NCBI RefSeq assembly: GCF_015160855.1
Contig: NZ_CP063373.1
Span: 1,984,001-2,048,000 of the forward strand
Direction: 5' to 3'
DNA from: Streptomyces ferrugineus
Lineage (GTDB): Bacteria > Actinomycetota > Actinomycetes > Streptomycetales > Streptomycetaceae
DNA: 64,000 bases
In this document: in pieces, positions 24,620 through 32,968 of the stretch
How the letters are laid out: each line of letters starts with the position of its first letter
Numbering within the stretch: position 1 is the stretch's first letter
Notes under the pieces: model-generated
Databases searched by the model: none
What the model was told of the DNA's origin: nothing
What the model saw: only the letters and a program-made list of their open reading frames with translations
Made by a program: the position numbers and the translations under genes

Positions 24620-25951
24620 GTGCCCGACACCCACCGGTCCCGCATCCGGGACGAAGCCGTGCCCCTGACCGGCCCCGACTCGCTCGACCCGCTCCTCGAC
24701 CGCATCGGCGACGCCCACTACGTACTGCTCGGCGAGGCCTCTCACGGCACCGCCGACTACCACCAGGTCCGGGATCTGCTCACCCGCCGCCTGATCGAGG
24801 AGAAGGGCTTCTCGTTCGTGGCCGTGGAGGGCGACTGGCCCGACTGCCAGGCCGTGCACCGCTCGCTCGTCGCCGCGCCGGGCGCGCCCGAGGACCCCGG
24901 TCAGGTCCTGGCCGGCCTGCGGCGGTGGCCCGCGTGGATGTGGGGGAACACCGACGTCGCCGCGTTCGCCCGCTGGCTGCGCCGGCACAACGAGCAGCGG
25001 CCGCCCGGCCGGCGGGTCGGCTTCTTCGGCCTGGACGTCTACAGCCTCTGGGAATCGCTGCACGCCGTCCTCGGCCACCTCCGCGAGCACGACCCCGATC
25101 AAGTCGAGCCCGCCCTGGAGGCCTACCGCTGCCTCGAACCGTACGCCGAGGACCCGCACTCCTACGCCCTCGCCACCCGGCTCGTCCCCGAGGGCTGCGA
25201 GCCGCAGGTCCTGTCGCTGCTCACCGAACTGCGGCGGCGGGCGGCCCGGACGGACGCGACCGCCGGATCCTTCACGGAGTTCGCCGCCCGGCAGAACGCG
25301 GAGATCCTGGCCGGAGCCGAGGCCTACTACCGGGCCGTGCTCGACGGCGGACCCGAGTCCTGGAACATCCGCGACCACCACATGGCCGACACCCTGGACC
25401 GGCTCATGGCGCAGCACGGTCCCGGCGCCAAGGCCGTGGTGTGGGCGCACAACACCCACATCGGCGACGCCCGCGCCACTGACATGGCCGACACCGGCAT
25501 GGTGAGCATCGGCCAGCTCGTCCGGGAACGCCACATGGGGCAGGGCGTGGTCCTGGTGGGCTTCGGCTCTTTCACGGGTACGGTCGTCGCCGCCCACGCG
25601 TGGGGCGACGTGCCGCGGACCATGGAGGTCCCGCACGCCCGCACCGGCAGCCTGGAGGATCTGCTCCACGACGCGCTGCCCGGTGCGCGGGCGCTGTTCG
25701 TCTTCCCGCACGTGCAGCTCCAGCGACCGGCCACCACCGGCAGCCCGGCCTGGTTCCACCAGGAGCACGGCCACCGTGCGATCGGCGTGGTGTACCGGCC
25801 GTCGTACGAGCATGTGACCAACTACGTGCCGACGGTCCTCGCCCAGCGTTACGACGCCTTCTGCCACCTCGACCGGACCCGGGCCGTCACCCCGCTGCAC
25901 CCCATGTCCGCACCGACCGCCGAAGAACAGACCTGGCCGGTCGGCGTCTGA
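24620..25951 (+). CDS. Erythromycin-esterase-family hydrolase
   Basis: 443 residues with the EreA/EreB-like fold. Seen: LLGEASHGTADYHQVRDLL with the catalytic His region, the Glu of FSFVAVEGDWPDCQAVHR, RRVGFFGLDVYSLWES, and KAVVWAHNTHIGDARATDM with its conserved His pair. The C-terminus closes the domain with IGVVYRPSYEHVTNYVPTVL. Some family members open the macrolide lactone ring, but most environmental homologues, this one included, have no proven antibiotic activity. Succinoglycan-related and other esters are alternatives. No signal peptide, so cytoplasmic. The GTG at 24620 has GGGAGGG seven bases upstream; a longer frame reaching back to 24092 is out of register with real codon use. Confidence 0.88.
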   Translation: MPDTHRSRIRDEAVPLTGPDSLDPLLDRIGDAHYVLLGEASHGTADYHQVRDLLTRRLIEEKGFSFVAVEGDWPDCQAVHRSLVAAPGAPEDPGQVLAGLRRWPAWMWGNTDVAAFARWLRRHNEQRPPGRRVGFFGLDVYSLWESLHAVLGHLREHDPDQVEPALEAYRCLEPYAEDPHSYALATRLVPEGCEPQVLSLLTELRRRAARTDATAGSFTEFAARQNAEILAGAEAYYRAVLDGGPESWNIRDHHMADTLDRLMAQHGPGAKAVVWAHNTHIGDARATDMADTGMVSIGQLVRERHMGQGVVLVGFGSFTGTVVAAHAWGDVPRTMEVPHARTGSLEDLLHDALPGARALFVFPHVQLQRPATTGSPAWFHQEHGHRAIGVVYRPSYEHVTNYVPTVLAQRYDAFCHLDRTRAVTPLHPMSAPTAEEQTWPVGV

Positions 25952-25986
25952 TCCCCCTGGGTGCCCTCAGGGTTCACTCCCGGGGT

Positions 25987-26283
25987 TCACTCCCGCGGGA
26001 TGACGAGTTCGCGGCCGCGGTAGAAGCCCTCCCGCTCCTCCACGACGTACGGGGCCATGCCGGTGCGCCGCCGCGCCTCGAGTTCGGAGGTCCGCCAGGA
26101 GTCGCACGCCTCCTTGGAGTCCCAGAACGACACCCCGGTGATCTCCTGTCCGTCCTCGGACCAGTACGCGAAGGCGCGGCGCATGCCCTGCGGATGGGCG
26201 ACCGGCCGCCAGGCCCTCTCGAAGTCCTCCAGCTTGTCCGGCTGGATGCGACGCGTCGTCACCCAGACGAAGTGCTCCTCCAT
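25987..26283 (-). CDS. Antibiotic-biosynthesis-monooxygenase (ABM) domain protein
   Basis: 98 residues, a single ferredoxin-like ABM domain: EEHFVWVTTRRIQPDKLEDFERAWRP as the first strand and helix, then AFAYWSEDGQEITGVSFWDSKEACDSW. Members are haem-degrading or cofactor-free quinone monooxygenases, or mere dimeric binding proteins, and the sequence does not say which. The ATG at 26283 is preceded by GGAG at 7 bases. Convergent with the esterase gene, with only 35 bases between. The stop region contains two near-copies of GGTTCACTCCCG, probably a slip duplication. Confidence 0.75.
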   Translation of the reverse strand: MEEHFVWVTTRRIQPDKLEDFERAWRPVAHPQGMRRAFAYWSEDGQEITGVSFWDSKEACDSWRTSELEARRRTGMAPYVVEEREGFYRGRELVIPRE

Positions 26284-26374
26284 CGTGGTCTCCTCCGCTA
26301 CGGCGGTTCGGCTCGTCGGCGCCCCTTCGACCACCGTAGATCCACAGCGCCCGTCGCGCCTGCGCGGCGTGGCG

Positions 26375-28111
26375 TCAGCGAGGCGACTCGCACACGATCT
26401 GGTCCCGCGGTGTGTAGTGCGTGCGGAACGGCTCCCGTCGTACCTCGTCGCCGTCCTTGACGAAGACCCGCTGCACGGTCACGTCGAAGCCCTCCAGCGG
26501 AGTCTGCGGGACGCACCGCTTGTCGGTGTTCACCTTCCGCTCCGGCTGCTTCACGTTGGTGCGGGGGCCCTTGAGCGCGCCGATGTCGTCGTACTTGCGG
26601 GTGCCGAGGAAGGTGATGGTGACCGAGGAGTCGGTGGAGTGGGCCTGGATGTAGATGGTGTTGCCGGAGTCGTTCTTGAACTTCAGGTCCAGGCTGCCCC
26701 AGGCGACCGTCGCCTCGCGGCCCTCCGGGTAGCGCTCGATGTAGAAGGAGTGGGCGCCGTACTCCACGGGCTTGACGCCGGCGAAGAACATCGCGTTGAA
26801 GACGGTGGTGGCGACGGCGGAGACCCCGCCGCCCTGTGCCTTGGTGAACTCGTCGTTGAGGATGATCACACCCTCGACGAAGCCGTTGGCCGCGGTGCGT
26901 TCGCCGACGGTCCTGTTGAAGCTCCACGTCTTGTCCGGCATCACGACGGAGCCGTTGATCAGCTCCACCGCGCGGCCGATGTTCTTCGAACGGTACGGCG
27001 CCGGCTCGAAGTTGACCGTGAAGGACGACATCTGCTCCCGCAGGCCCAGCCGTTGGACGTTCGCGCGGGTCACCTGCGGCTCGGCCACGAGCGTGGCGAT
27101 CTGGCCGCTGCGGGCGGCGCCCCGCTGGGTGAGCAGCGGCAGTACGGCCTTGCCCAGCGCCTTGTCGGTCACCACATGGCCGGCCCGGCCGTCCTCGGCC
27201 ACCGCGACCCGGTTGCCGACCAGGCGCAGCTCGGCGTTGCGGGCCCTGGCGGGCAGCGCGGACAGCGGGCGGGCCACCTCGGGGTCGGCGCGCAGGCCCT
27301 CGGCGTCCAGCCTCGGGGTGAGCCGGCCGGCGCCGTCCGGGCGCATCGTCAGGTACTCGCCCAGCACGGGCTGCTCGATGGTGAAGCGCCGGTCGGCCGC
27401 GGTGAGGGTGACCGGCGCCGACATGGCCGGCTCCGCGAACTCGCGCACCGCCCGCCGCAGCTCACGCTCGGTGACCTTCGGCTTGGTCTCGCGGGTGGGC
27501 AGGGCCGTCACGGTGTCGCGGTCGCCTTCGAGGAAGGCGGCGCTCAGGGGGGCGACCGCAGCGTCCGTGTCGAGTGCGTGGCCGTTCACCGGGGCGATCG
27601 GGCGGACCTGGCCGTCCTCGAAGTCGACGGCTCCCTCGCGGACTCTCTGGTCCAGTGACCGGGCCAGCTTCTTCAGGCCCGCCCGGGCCGTGTCCTCGTC
27701 CACGCTCACGGCCGGCTCGACCGGACCGCCCGAGCTGAAGAGCCCGCCGATCGCGGTGAAGGGATCGGCGCTGTCGGTGCGGCCGGCCCGGTCCACCGTC
27801 TTCTCGTAGTCGAAGGTGATGCCGACCTGCCGCGGATCGACCTTCCCCTTGCGGTCACCGACCGTCACCGTCAGGTCGCGGGTGCTCGCCGGTCCCAGCC
27901 GGTCCTCCAGCTTCCGGACGGCCTCCGCGCGGCTCAGGCCCCCGATGTCCACGCCCCGCACCGTCGTGCCGTCCTCTATGTCCCCGCCCGCGACCAGCAG
28001 GCCGGTGAGATACAGACCGCCGAAGCCGACGGCGAGGGCGCCGCCGGCCAGGGCGAGGGGCGGAAGTGCGGTGATTCGGCGAGCTGGAGCGGTGGGGACG
28101 CGGAGGCGCAT
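26375..28111 (-). CDS. VanW-family protein with peptidoglycan-binding-type repeats
   Basis: 578 residues. One N-terminal membrane segment (ALPPLALAGGALAVGFGGLYLTG) anchors an extracytoplasmic protein. Two to three YoaR-like putative peptidoglycan-binding domains follow (the first around VRGVDIGGLSRAEAVRKLEDRL), then the VanW domain: NIGRAVELINGSVVMPDKTWSFNRTVGERTAANGF, with EGVIILNDEFTKAQGGGVSAVATTVFNA. VanW was named for vancomycin-resistance operons but its function is unknown. The order fits the widespread actinobacterial form. The ATG at 28111 begins the basic stretch before the membrane helix. The 130 bases up to DUF475 likely hold its own promoter. Confidence 0.9.
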   Translation of the reverse strand: MRLRVPTAPARRITALPPLALAGGALAVGFGGLYLTGLLVAGGDIEDGTTVRGVDIGGLSRAEAVRKLEDRLGPASTRDLTVTVGDRKGKVDPRQVGITFDYEKTVDRAGRTDSADPFTAIGGLFSSGGPVEPAVSVDEDTARAGLKKLARSLDQRVREGAVDFEDGQVRPIAPVNGHALDTDAAVAPLSAAFLEGDRDTVTALPTRETKPKVTERELRRAVREFAEPAMSAPVTLTAADRRFTIEQPVLGEYLTMRPDGAGRLTPRLDAEGLRADPEVARPLSALPARARNAELRLVGNRVAVAEDGRAGHVVTDKALGKAVLPLLTQRGAARSGQIATLVAEPQVTRANVQRLGLREQMSSFTVNFEPAPYRSKNIGRAVELINGSVVMPDKTWSFNRTVGERTAANGFVEGVIILNDEFTKAQGGGVSAVATTVFNAMFFAGVKPVEYGAHSFYIERYPEGREATVAWGSLDLKFKNDSGNTIYIQAHSTDSSVTITFLGTRKYDDIGALKGPRTNVKQPERKVNTDKRCVPQTPLEGFDVTVQRVFVKDGDEVRREPFRTHYTPRDQIVCESPR

Positions 28112-28241
28112 GGGTCTCCCGGGGCGGGGCGATCGACGTGGACGGCGCGTGGGATGACGCGACGCTGTGCGCGAGGCAAGCACATCCAGCTAGCCATAAG
28201 TGGGCGAAAACGCCTATGTCGCACACCACGTATGTTTCACG

Positions 28242-29390
28242 TCACGCCTGCGCCGTAGCCTTCTCCTCCGCTGTCACCTCCTCGGCGCCGGAAGCCCCGG
28301 ACGCCGCCAGCGCCCTGTTGCGGCGGACGGAGGCGAGGAAGGACGCGGCGATCAGGACGACGCCGATCAGGCCGGTGATGATCTCGCTGATCTGGTGCTG
28401 GATGGTGATCAGCAGGATCGAGGCGAGGGCGCCGATGGCGTAGTGGGCGCCGTGTTCCAGGTAGACGTAGTCGTCGAGGGTGCCCTGGCGGACCAGGTAG
28501 ACCGTGAGCGAGCGGACGTACATCGCGCCGATGCCCAGGCCGAGCGCCATCCAGAAGATGTGGTTGGTGATGGCGAAGGCGCCGATCACGCCGTCGAAGG
28601 AGAAGGACGCGTCCAGGACCTCCAGGTAGAGGAAGAGGAAGAACGCGGCCTTCCCGGCGAGGGCCACCGCCGAGACCGGTTTGCCCTCGGCCCGGGCCTT
28701 CTCCTCCTCCTCGTGCTCGTGCTCCTCCTCTTCTTCCAGCTTGTCCTCGAAGTAGCCGGACAGGCCGCCGACCACGAGGTAGGTGATCAGACCGGCGACC
28801 CCGGAGAGCAGGACGGTGGCGGTCTTGTCGGCGTGGCCGGTGCTGACGTGGGCGTGGGTCGCGAAGGTCATCGCCGTCGCCAGCAGGGCGATGAGCGCGA
28901 GGCAGACCGCCAGCATGTCGATCTTGCCGAGCTTGGCCAGCGGGCGCTCCAGCCACCCCAGCCACTTGATGTCGCGGTCCTCCAGGATGAAGTCCAGGAA
29001 GATCATCAGCAGGAACATGCCGCCGAAGGCCGCGATCGCGGGGTGGGCGTCGGTGACGAGGTCCTGGTAGCGGCCGGGGTCGTCGAGGGCGAGCTGGACG
29101 GCCTCGACGGGGCCGACCTTGGCGCTGATGGCGACGATCACGACCGGGAACACCAGCCGCATGCCGAACACCGCGATCAGGATGCCCAGGGTGAGGAAGA
29201 CGCGCTGCCAGAAGGCGTTCATCTTCTTCAGGATCCCGGCGTTGACGACCGCGTTGTCGAAGGACAGGGAGATCTCCAGGATGGAGAGGATCAGCACGAT
29301 CCCGAAGGCCTCCCAGCCCCACTGCCACGCGGCGAAGGCCAGGCCGGCCGCGGTGACGGCGAACGACCAGCCGAAGGTACGCAGCACCAT
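28242..29390 (-). CDS. DUF475 (TerC-like) integral membrane protein
   Basis: 382 residues with about nine membrane segments. The family signatures LSILEISLSFDNAVVNAGILKKM and EVLDASFSFDGVIGAFAIT carry the paired acidic residues shared with TerC proteins, which are thought to handle metal ions. A cytoplasmic loop of about 20 residues is almost all Glu, His and Lys (KLEEEEEHEHEEEEKARAE), a plausible metal-binding patch. It lies two bases after the stress-protein gene and so belongs to the same transcription unit as tctCBA. Known relatives are linked to tellurite resistance or manganese export; the substrate here is unproven. Confidence 0.9.
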   Translation of the reverse strand: MVLRTFGWSFAVTAAGLAFAAWQWGWEAFGIVLILSILEISLSFDNAVVNAGILKKMNAFWQRVFLTLGILIAVFGMRLVFPVVIVAISAKVGPVEAVQLALDDPGRYQDLVTDAHPAIAAFGGMFLLMIFLDFILEDRDIKWLGWLERPLAKLGKIDMLAVCLALIALLATAMTFATHAHVSTGHADKTATVLLSGVAGLITYLVVGGLSGYFEDKLEEEEEHEHEEEEKARAEGKPVSAVALAGKAAFFLFLYLEVLDASFSFDGVIGAFAITNHIFWMALGLGIGAMYVRSLTVYLVRQGTLDDYVYLEHGAHYAIGALASILLITIQHQISEIITGLIGVVLIAASFLASVRRNRALAASGASGAEEVTAEEKATAQA

Positions 29391-29392
29391 CG

Positions 29393-29788
29393 TCAGCCCT
29401 CCGCCTTCACGGCGAGCACCGGGCAGCCCACGCCCAGCAGGATCTGCTGGGCCGCCGAGCCCATGATCAGCTTGCCGACCGCGCTGCGCCGGCGCAGGCC
29501 GATCACCACCAGCGAGGCGTCCAGTTGCTCCGCCAGGTCGATGATCTCCTCCCCGGCGTCGCGGGCGCCGAGGACCTGGCGGATGTCGAAGTCGACGCCC
29601 AGGGCCGCGAGATCCTCGCGGACATGGGACAGGTCGGGTTCCTGGGCGAAGCGCGGGTCCACGAGCGCGTCGCCCCGGGTGGTGTTCACCACCAGCAGTT
29701 TCTCCTCACGGCGGCGGGCCTCGCCGATCGCCGCGCGCAGGGCCGCCTCCCCCTCGGGTGAGGGGACGTAGCCGACCAGGATGGTCAT
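29393..29788 (-). CDS. Universal stress protein, single domain
   Basis: 131 residues, one UspA domain: MTILVGYVPSPEGEAALRAA, then LVVIGLRRRSAVGKLIMGSAAQQIL, which keeps the G-x-x-G-9x-GS ATP-binding pattern, and CPVLAVKAE at the end. It sits between tctA (17 bases upstream) and DUF475 (2 bases downstream), an unusual place that suggests it regulates or senses the state of the transporter or the DUF475 protein (inference). The ATG at 29788 is the natural start; the longer frame to 29863 overlaps tctA. Confidence 0.92.
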   Translation of the reverse strand: MTILVGYVPSPEGEAALRAAIGEARRREEKLLVVNTTRGDALVDPRFAQEPDLSHVREDLAALGVDFDIRQVLGARDAGEEIIDLAEQLDASLVVIGLRRRSAVGKLIMGSAAQQILLGVGCPVLAVKAEG

Positions 29789-29805
29789 CTCGGACTCCAG
29801 ATGTC

Positions 29806-31308
29806 TCAGGCGGCGTTTCGCGCGCGCAGAGGACTTACGACGAAGCGACGGATCAGCGGCCACACCAGGACCAGCGCGACCACCGTGTAGACCGTGTACG
29901 ACACCGGCCCGCCCAGCAGCCCCGACAGCTCACCGCCGGACAGCTGGAGGGAGCGCCGGCCCTGCAGCTCCGCGCGCGGGCCCAGGATCACGCCGACGAT
30001 CAGCGGCAGGACCGGCAGCCCGAAGCGCCGCATGGCGAAGCCGAGCAGGCCCAGGCTGAGCAGCAGGAACAGGTCCAGGGGCTGGGCGTTGACGGCGTAG
30101 GCGCCCATCGACGCGAAGAACAGGATCCCCGCGTAGAGGTACGGGCGCGGGATCTGCAGCAGCTTCGCCCACGCCGGGGCCAGCGGGAGGTTCAGCAGCA
30201 ACAGCAGCAGGTTGCCGATGAACAGGCTGGCGATCAGGACCCAGACCAGGCTCGCCTCGCGCTCGAAGAGCAGGGGACCCGGCTGGATGCCGTACGACTG
30301 GAAGGCCGCCAGCATCACGGCCGCCGTGGCGTTGGTCGGGAGGCCGATCGCCAGCATCGGCACCAGGGTGCCCGCCGCCGACGCGTTGTTCGCGGCCTCC
30401 GGGCCCGCCACACCCTCGATCGCGCCCTTGCCGAACTCCTCGGGGTGCTTGGTCAGCCGCTTCTCCGTCGCGTACGACAGGAACGTCGGGATCTCCGCGC
30501 CACCGGCCGGCAGCGCGCCGAACGGGAAGCCGTACGCCGTTCCGCGCAGCCAGGGCATCCAGGACCGCTTCCAGTCGCTCCGGCCCATCCACGGGCGGCC
30601 CACCGGGATCACCTCGGCCGGTCGGCGGCGCAGATGCGCGGCCACCCACAGCGCCTCGCCGACGGCGAAGATGCCGACCGCGACCACGACGACGTCGATG
30701 CCGTCGGCGAGCTGCGGTATGCCCAGGGTGAGCCGCTGCTGGCCGGACACCGAGTCGATGCCGACCAGGCCGATCGTCAGGCCCAGGAGCAGCGATATGA
30801 AGCCCCGGATGCGGGACGAGCCCAGCACCGACGTCACCGCGATGAACGCCAGCAGCATCAGCGCGAAGTAGTCCGGCGCGCCCAGGCTGACCGCGAAGTC
30901 CACCACGAACGGCGTGACCAGGACCAGCAGCAGCGTGCCGATGGTGCCCGCGACGAAGGAGCCGATGGCGGCCGTGGCCAGGGCCTGGGCCGCGCGGCCC
31001 GCCTTCGCCATCTTGTTGCCCTCGATGGCGGTGACCACGGACGAGGACTCGCCGGGGGTGTTCAGCAGGATCGACGTCGTGGAGCCGCCGTACATGCCGC
31101 CGTAGAAGATGCCGGCGAACATGATGAACGCCTGCACCGGCTCCATGCCGTACGTGATCGGCAGCAGCAGCGCCACCGTCATCGCCGGGCCGATGCCCGG
31201 CAGGACGCCCACCGCGGTGCCGACGAGGACACCGATCAGGGCGAGCAGCAGGTTCATCGGGTCCATGACGTCCGCGAAGCCCTGCATGAGGTTGTTCAGG
31301 TTGTCCAT
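29806..31308 (-). CDS. tctA: Tripartite tricarboxylate transporter, large membrane subunit
   Basis: 500 residues with about twelve membrane segments. The TctA signature is [22 protein letters not shown] near the start, with [19 protein letters not shown] containing the substrate-loop motif and a repeat of the same fold in [24 protein letters not shown] and [24 protein letters not shown]. It forms the channel of a secondary transporter that takes substrate from the TctC binding protein. Citrate is the classic substrate, but the family also carries other carboxylates. The ATG at 31308 is 10 bases after tctB. Confidence 0.94.
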   Translation of the reverse strand: MDNLNNLMQGFADVMDPMNLLLALIGVLVGTAVGVLPGIGPAMTVALLLPITYGMEPVQAFIMFAGIFYGGMYGGSTTSILLNTPGESSSVVTAIEGNKMAKAGRAAQALATAAIGSFVAGTIGTLLLVLVTPFVVDFAVSLGAPDYFALMLLAFIAVTSVLGSSRIRGFISLLLGLTIGLVGIDSVSGQQRLTLGIPQLADGIDVVVVAVGIFAVGEALWVAAHLRRRPAEVIPVGRPWMGRSDWKRSWMPWLRGTAYGFPFGALPAGGAEIPTFLSYATEKRLTKHPEEFGKGAIEGVAGPEAANNASAAGTLVPMLAIGLPTNATAAVMLAAFQSYGIQPGPLLFEREASLVWVLIASLFIGNLLLLLLNLPLAPAWAKLLQIPRPYLYAGILFFASMGAYAVNAQPLDLFLLLSLGLLGFAMRRFGLPVLPLIVGVILGPRAELQGRRSLQLSGGELSGLLGGPVSYTVYTVVALVLVWPLIRRFVVSPLRARNAA

Positions 31309-31318
31309 CGCCCAGGCC

Positions 31319-31864
31319 TCACAGGATTCCTTGCAGGACACCGGCGGGGAGGTTCACGCCGAGGCCGATCGCGAACGCGTAGAACGTCGTCAGGGACAGC
31401 GTCACCGCGATCAGGAGGTTGCGGATGTAGTGGCGGTTGCCGAGCGCGAATGCCGTGCCCCAGAACAGCAGGGCACCGCTGATCACCCAGCCGAGCCGCT
31501 CGATGAGCAGCGCGTTCGCCAGGAACACGCCGATCAGCAGCAGCACCGTGCGCCAGTCACTGCCCTGGGACAGATCGACGTCCTCGCCGGCCTCCGGCTC
31601 ACCGCGCCCGCCCCGGGCCACGTCGACGGCGTAGCACACCGCGATCAGCACCAGCAGCGCGCCCAGGATCAGCGGCACCGCGCGCGGCCCGACCGGGTCG
31701 GTGCCGCTGGTGACATGCGGGATGCCCAGGGCGTCCACGATCACGGCGGTGCCCAGCAGGGCGAGGAACGCGCACACGCCGTACTGTGCGCGGTCCCCGC
31801 CCTGACGGGGCGGAGGGGAGTCCTCCACGGTCGGGTCCTTCACCAGATTCACCCGCGAGCTCAT
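31319..31864 (-). CDS. tctB: Tripartite tricarboxylate transporter, small membrane subunit
   Basis: 181 residues with four membrane segments ([82 protein letters not shown]), the typical TctB arrangement. The hydrophilic loop after helix 2 is acidic ([13 protein letters not shown]). The ATG overlaps the tctC stop by four bases (ATGA). It has no known motif beyond the helices but its position between tctC and tctA makes the assignment secure. Confidence 0.9.
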   Translation of the reverse strand: MSSRVNLVKDPTVEDSPPPRQGGDRAQYGVCAFLALLGTAVIVDALGIPHVTSGTDPVGPRAVPLILGALLVLIAVCYAVDVARGGRGEPEAGEDVDLSQGSDWRTVLLLIGVFLANALLIERLGWVISGALLFWGTAFALGNRHYIRNLLIAVTLSLTTFYAFAIGLGVNLPAGVLQGIL

Positions 31865-32871
31865 GCCAGCCCGAGCTCGGCCAGCAGGTCGGCGACCGCC
31901 TTGTCCTGCTCGGTCATGTAGGTGCCGAACTCGTCACCGGTGGCGAAGGCGTCGACCCAGCCGTTCTTCTCCAGCTGCGCCTTCCACGCGTCCGAGTCGT
32001 GCATCTTGGTCAGCGTGTCGACCCAGGTCTGCTTCTGCTCGTCGGTGATGCCGGGAGGGGCGACGATGCCGCGCCAGTTGGTGAAGACCAGGTCGATGCC
32101 CTCGTCCTTGAGGGTGGGCACGTCCTTCAGCGCCTCGATCGGCTTCTCGCTGCTGACCGCGAGGACGCGCACCTGGCCCGCCTCGACCTGGTCGAGGAAC
32201 TCACCGAAGCCGCTGGCACCGAAGGCGATCTTGTTGCCGAGGATGGCCGGGAGCAGCTCGCCGCCGCCGTCGTAGGAGACGTAGTTGACGTCCGTCGGCT
32301 TGATGCCGACCGCCTTCGCCAGCTGCATCGGCAGCAGGTGGTCGGGGCCGCCCGGCGACGAGCCGCCGCCCACCGCGAACTTCTTCGGGTTCTTCTTCCA
32401 CGCGGTGACGAGGTCGTCCATCGACTTGTACGGGGAGTCCTTCGGCACGACGATCGCGCCGGCCTCCTCGATCAGCCTGGCGAGCGGCGTGGTGTCGGTC
32501 AGCGTCGCCTTGGACTTCTGCGTGTACGAGGCTCCGACGACGCCCAGGCCCATCTGCATGGCCATCTTGCCGTTGCCCTTTTCGTTGACCAGGCGCTGCA
32601 GGCCGACCGTGCCGCTCGCGCCGGGCAGGTTGAAGACCTGGACGCCGGAGGCGGCCTTGGTGTCCTGCATGACCTGGGAGACGGTGCGGGCGGTGAGGTC
32701 GTAACCGCTGCCCGGGGTGTTGGGGACCATGAGTCTCAGGCCGGTGGCGGGCTTCGAGGACCCGCTTCCGCTCCCGGACTCCTCCTTGTCGGCGGTGGCA
32801 CCGCAGGCGCTGACCGCGAGCATGGACGCGGCTGCAAGAGCTCCGACAAGTGCGGCTCGTCGAGTTCTCAT
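31861..32871 (-). CDS. tctC: Tripartite tricarboxylate transporter, substrate-binding lipoprotein
   Basis: 336 residues. The signal peptide ends in the lipobox LAVSACGA, so Cys at about residue 23 is lipidated. A Ser/Gly-rich linker (ESGSGSGSSKPA) leads to the binding protein: LMVPNTPGSGYDLTARTV, VFNLPGASGTVGLQRLVNE and KFAVGGGSSPGGPDHLLPMQLAKA are Bug/TctC family landmarks, forming the two lobes that close on a carboxylate. First gene of an apparent five-gene operon (tctC-tctB-tctA-usp-DUF475). It is divergent from the sensor kinase, with about 97 bases between start codons, and is presumably controlled by that system. Confidence 0.94.
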   Translation of the reverse strand: MRTRRAALVGALAAASMLAVSACGATADKEESGSGSGSSKPATGLRLMVPNTPGSGYDLTARTVSQVMQDTKAASGVQVFNLPGASGTVGLQRLVNEKGNGKMAMQMGLGVVGASYTQKSKATLTDTTPLARLIEEAGAIVVPKDSPYKSMDDLVTAWKKNPKKFAVGGGSSPGGPDHLLPMQLAKAVGIKPTDVNYVSYDGGGELLPAILGNKIAFGASGFGEFLDQVEAGQVRVLAVSSEKPIEALKDVPTLKDEGIDLVFTNWRGIVAPPGITDEQKQTWVDTLTKMHDSDAWKAQLEKNGWVDAFATGDEFGTYMTEQDKAVADLLAELGLA

Positions 32872-32922
32872 GGCTCATCTCTTTCGCTTGGGCCGATCCG
32901 GCGCCATGATTGTGCGGTTCCT

Positions 32923-32937
32923 GAGACACCCCGTCTC
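32923..32937. promoter_or_regulatory. Small dyad in the tctC / sensor-kinase intergenic region
   Basis: GAGAC, five bases, GTCTC lies midway between the divergent start codons. Too short to be convincing alone, but it is the only symmetrical element in the 97 bases where a response-regulator site would be expected. Confidence 0.3.
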
Positions 32938-32968
32938 GGTTGTGTGACCATTGAAGGTTGAGTTCATA

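Noticed and set aside
24620..25951. Firm call as a macrolide-resistance gene
   Set aside because: The family fold is clear but most homologues have no shown activity on erythromycin.
28200..29771. 523-residue frame rich in Asp, Glu and Gln
   Set aside because: Antisense to DUF475 and the stress protein, which have clear family motifs.
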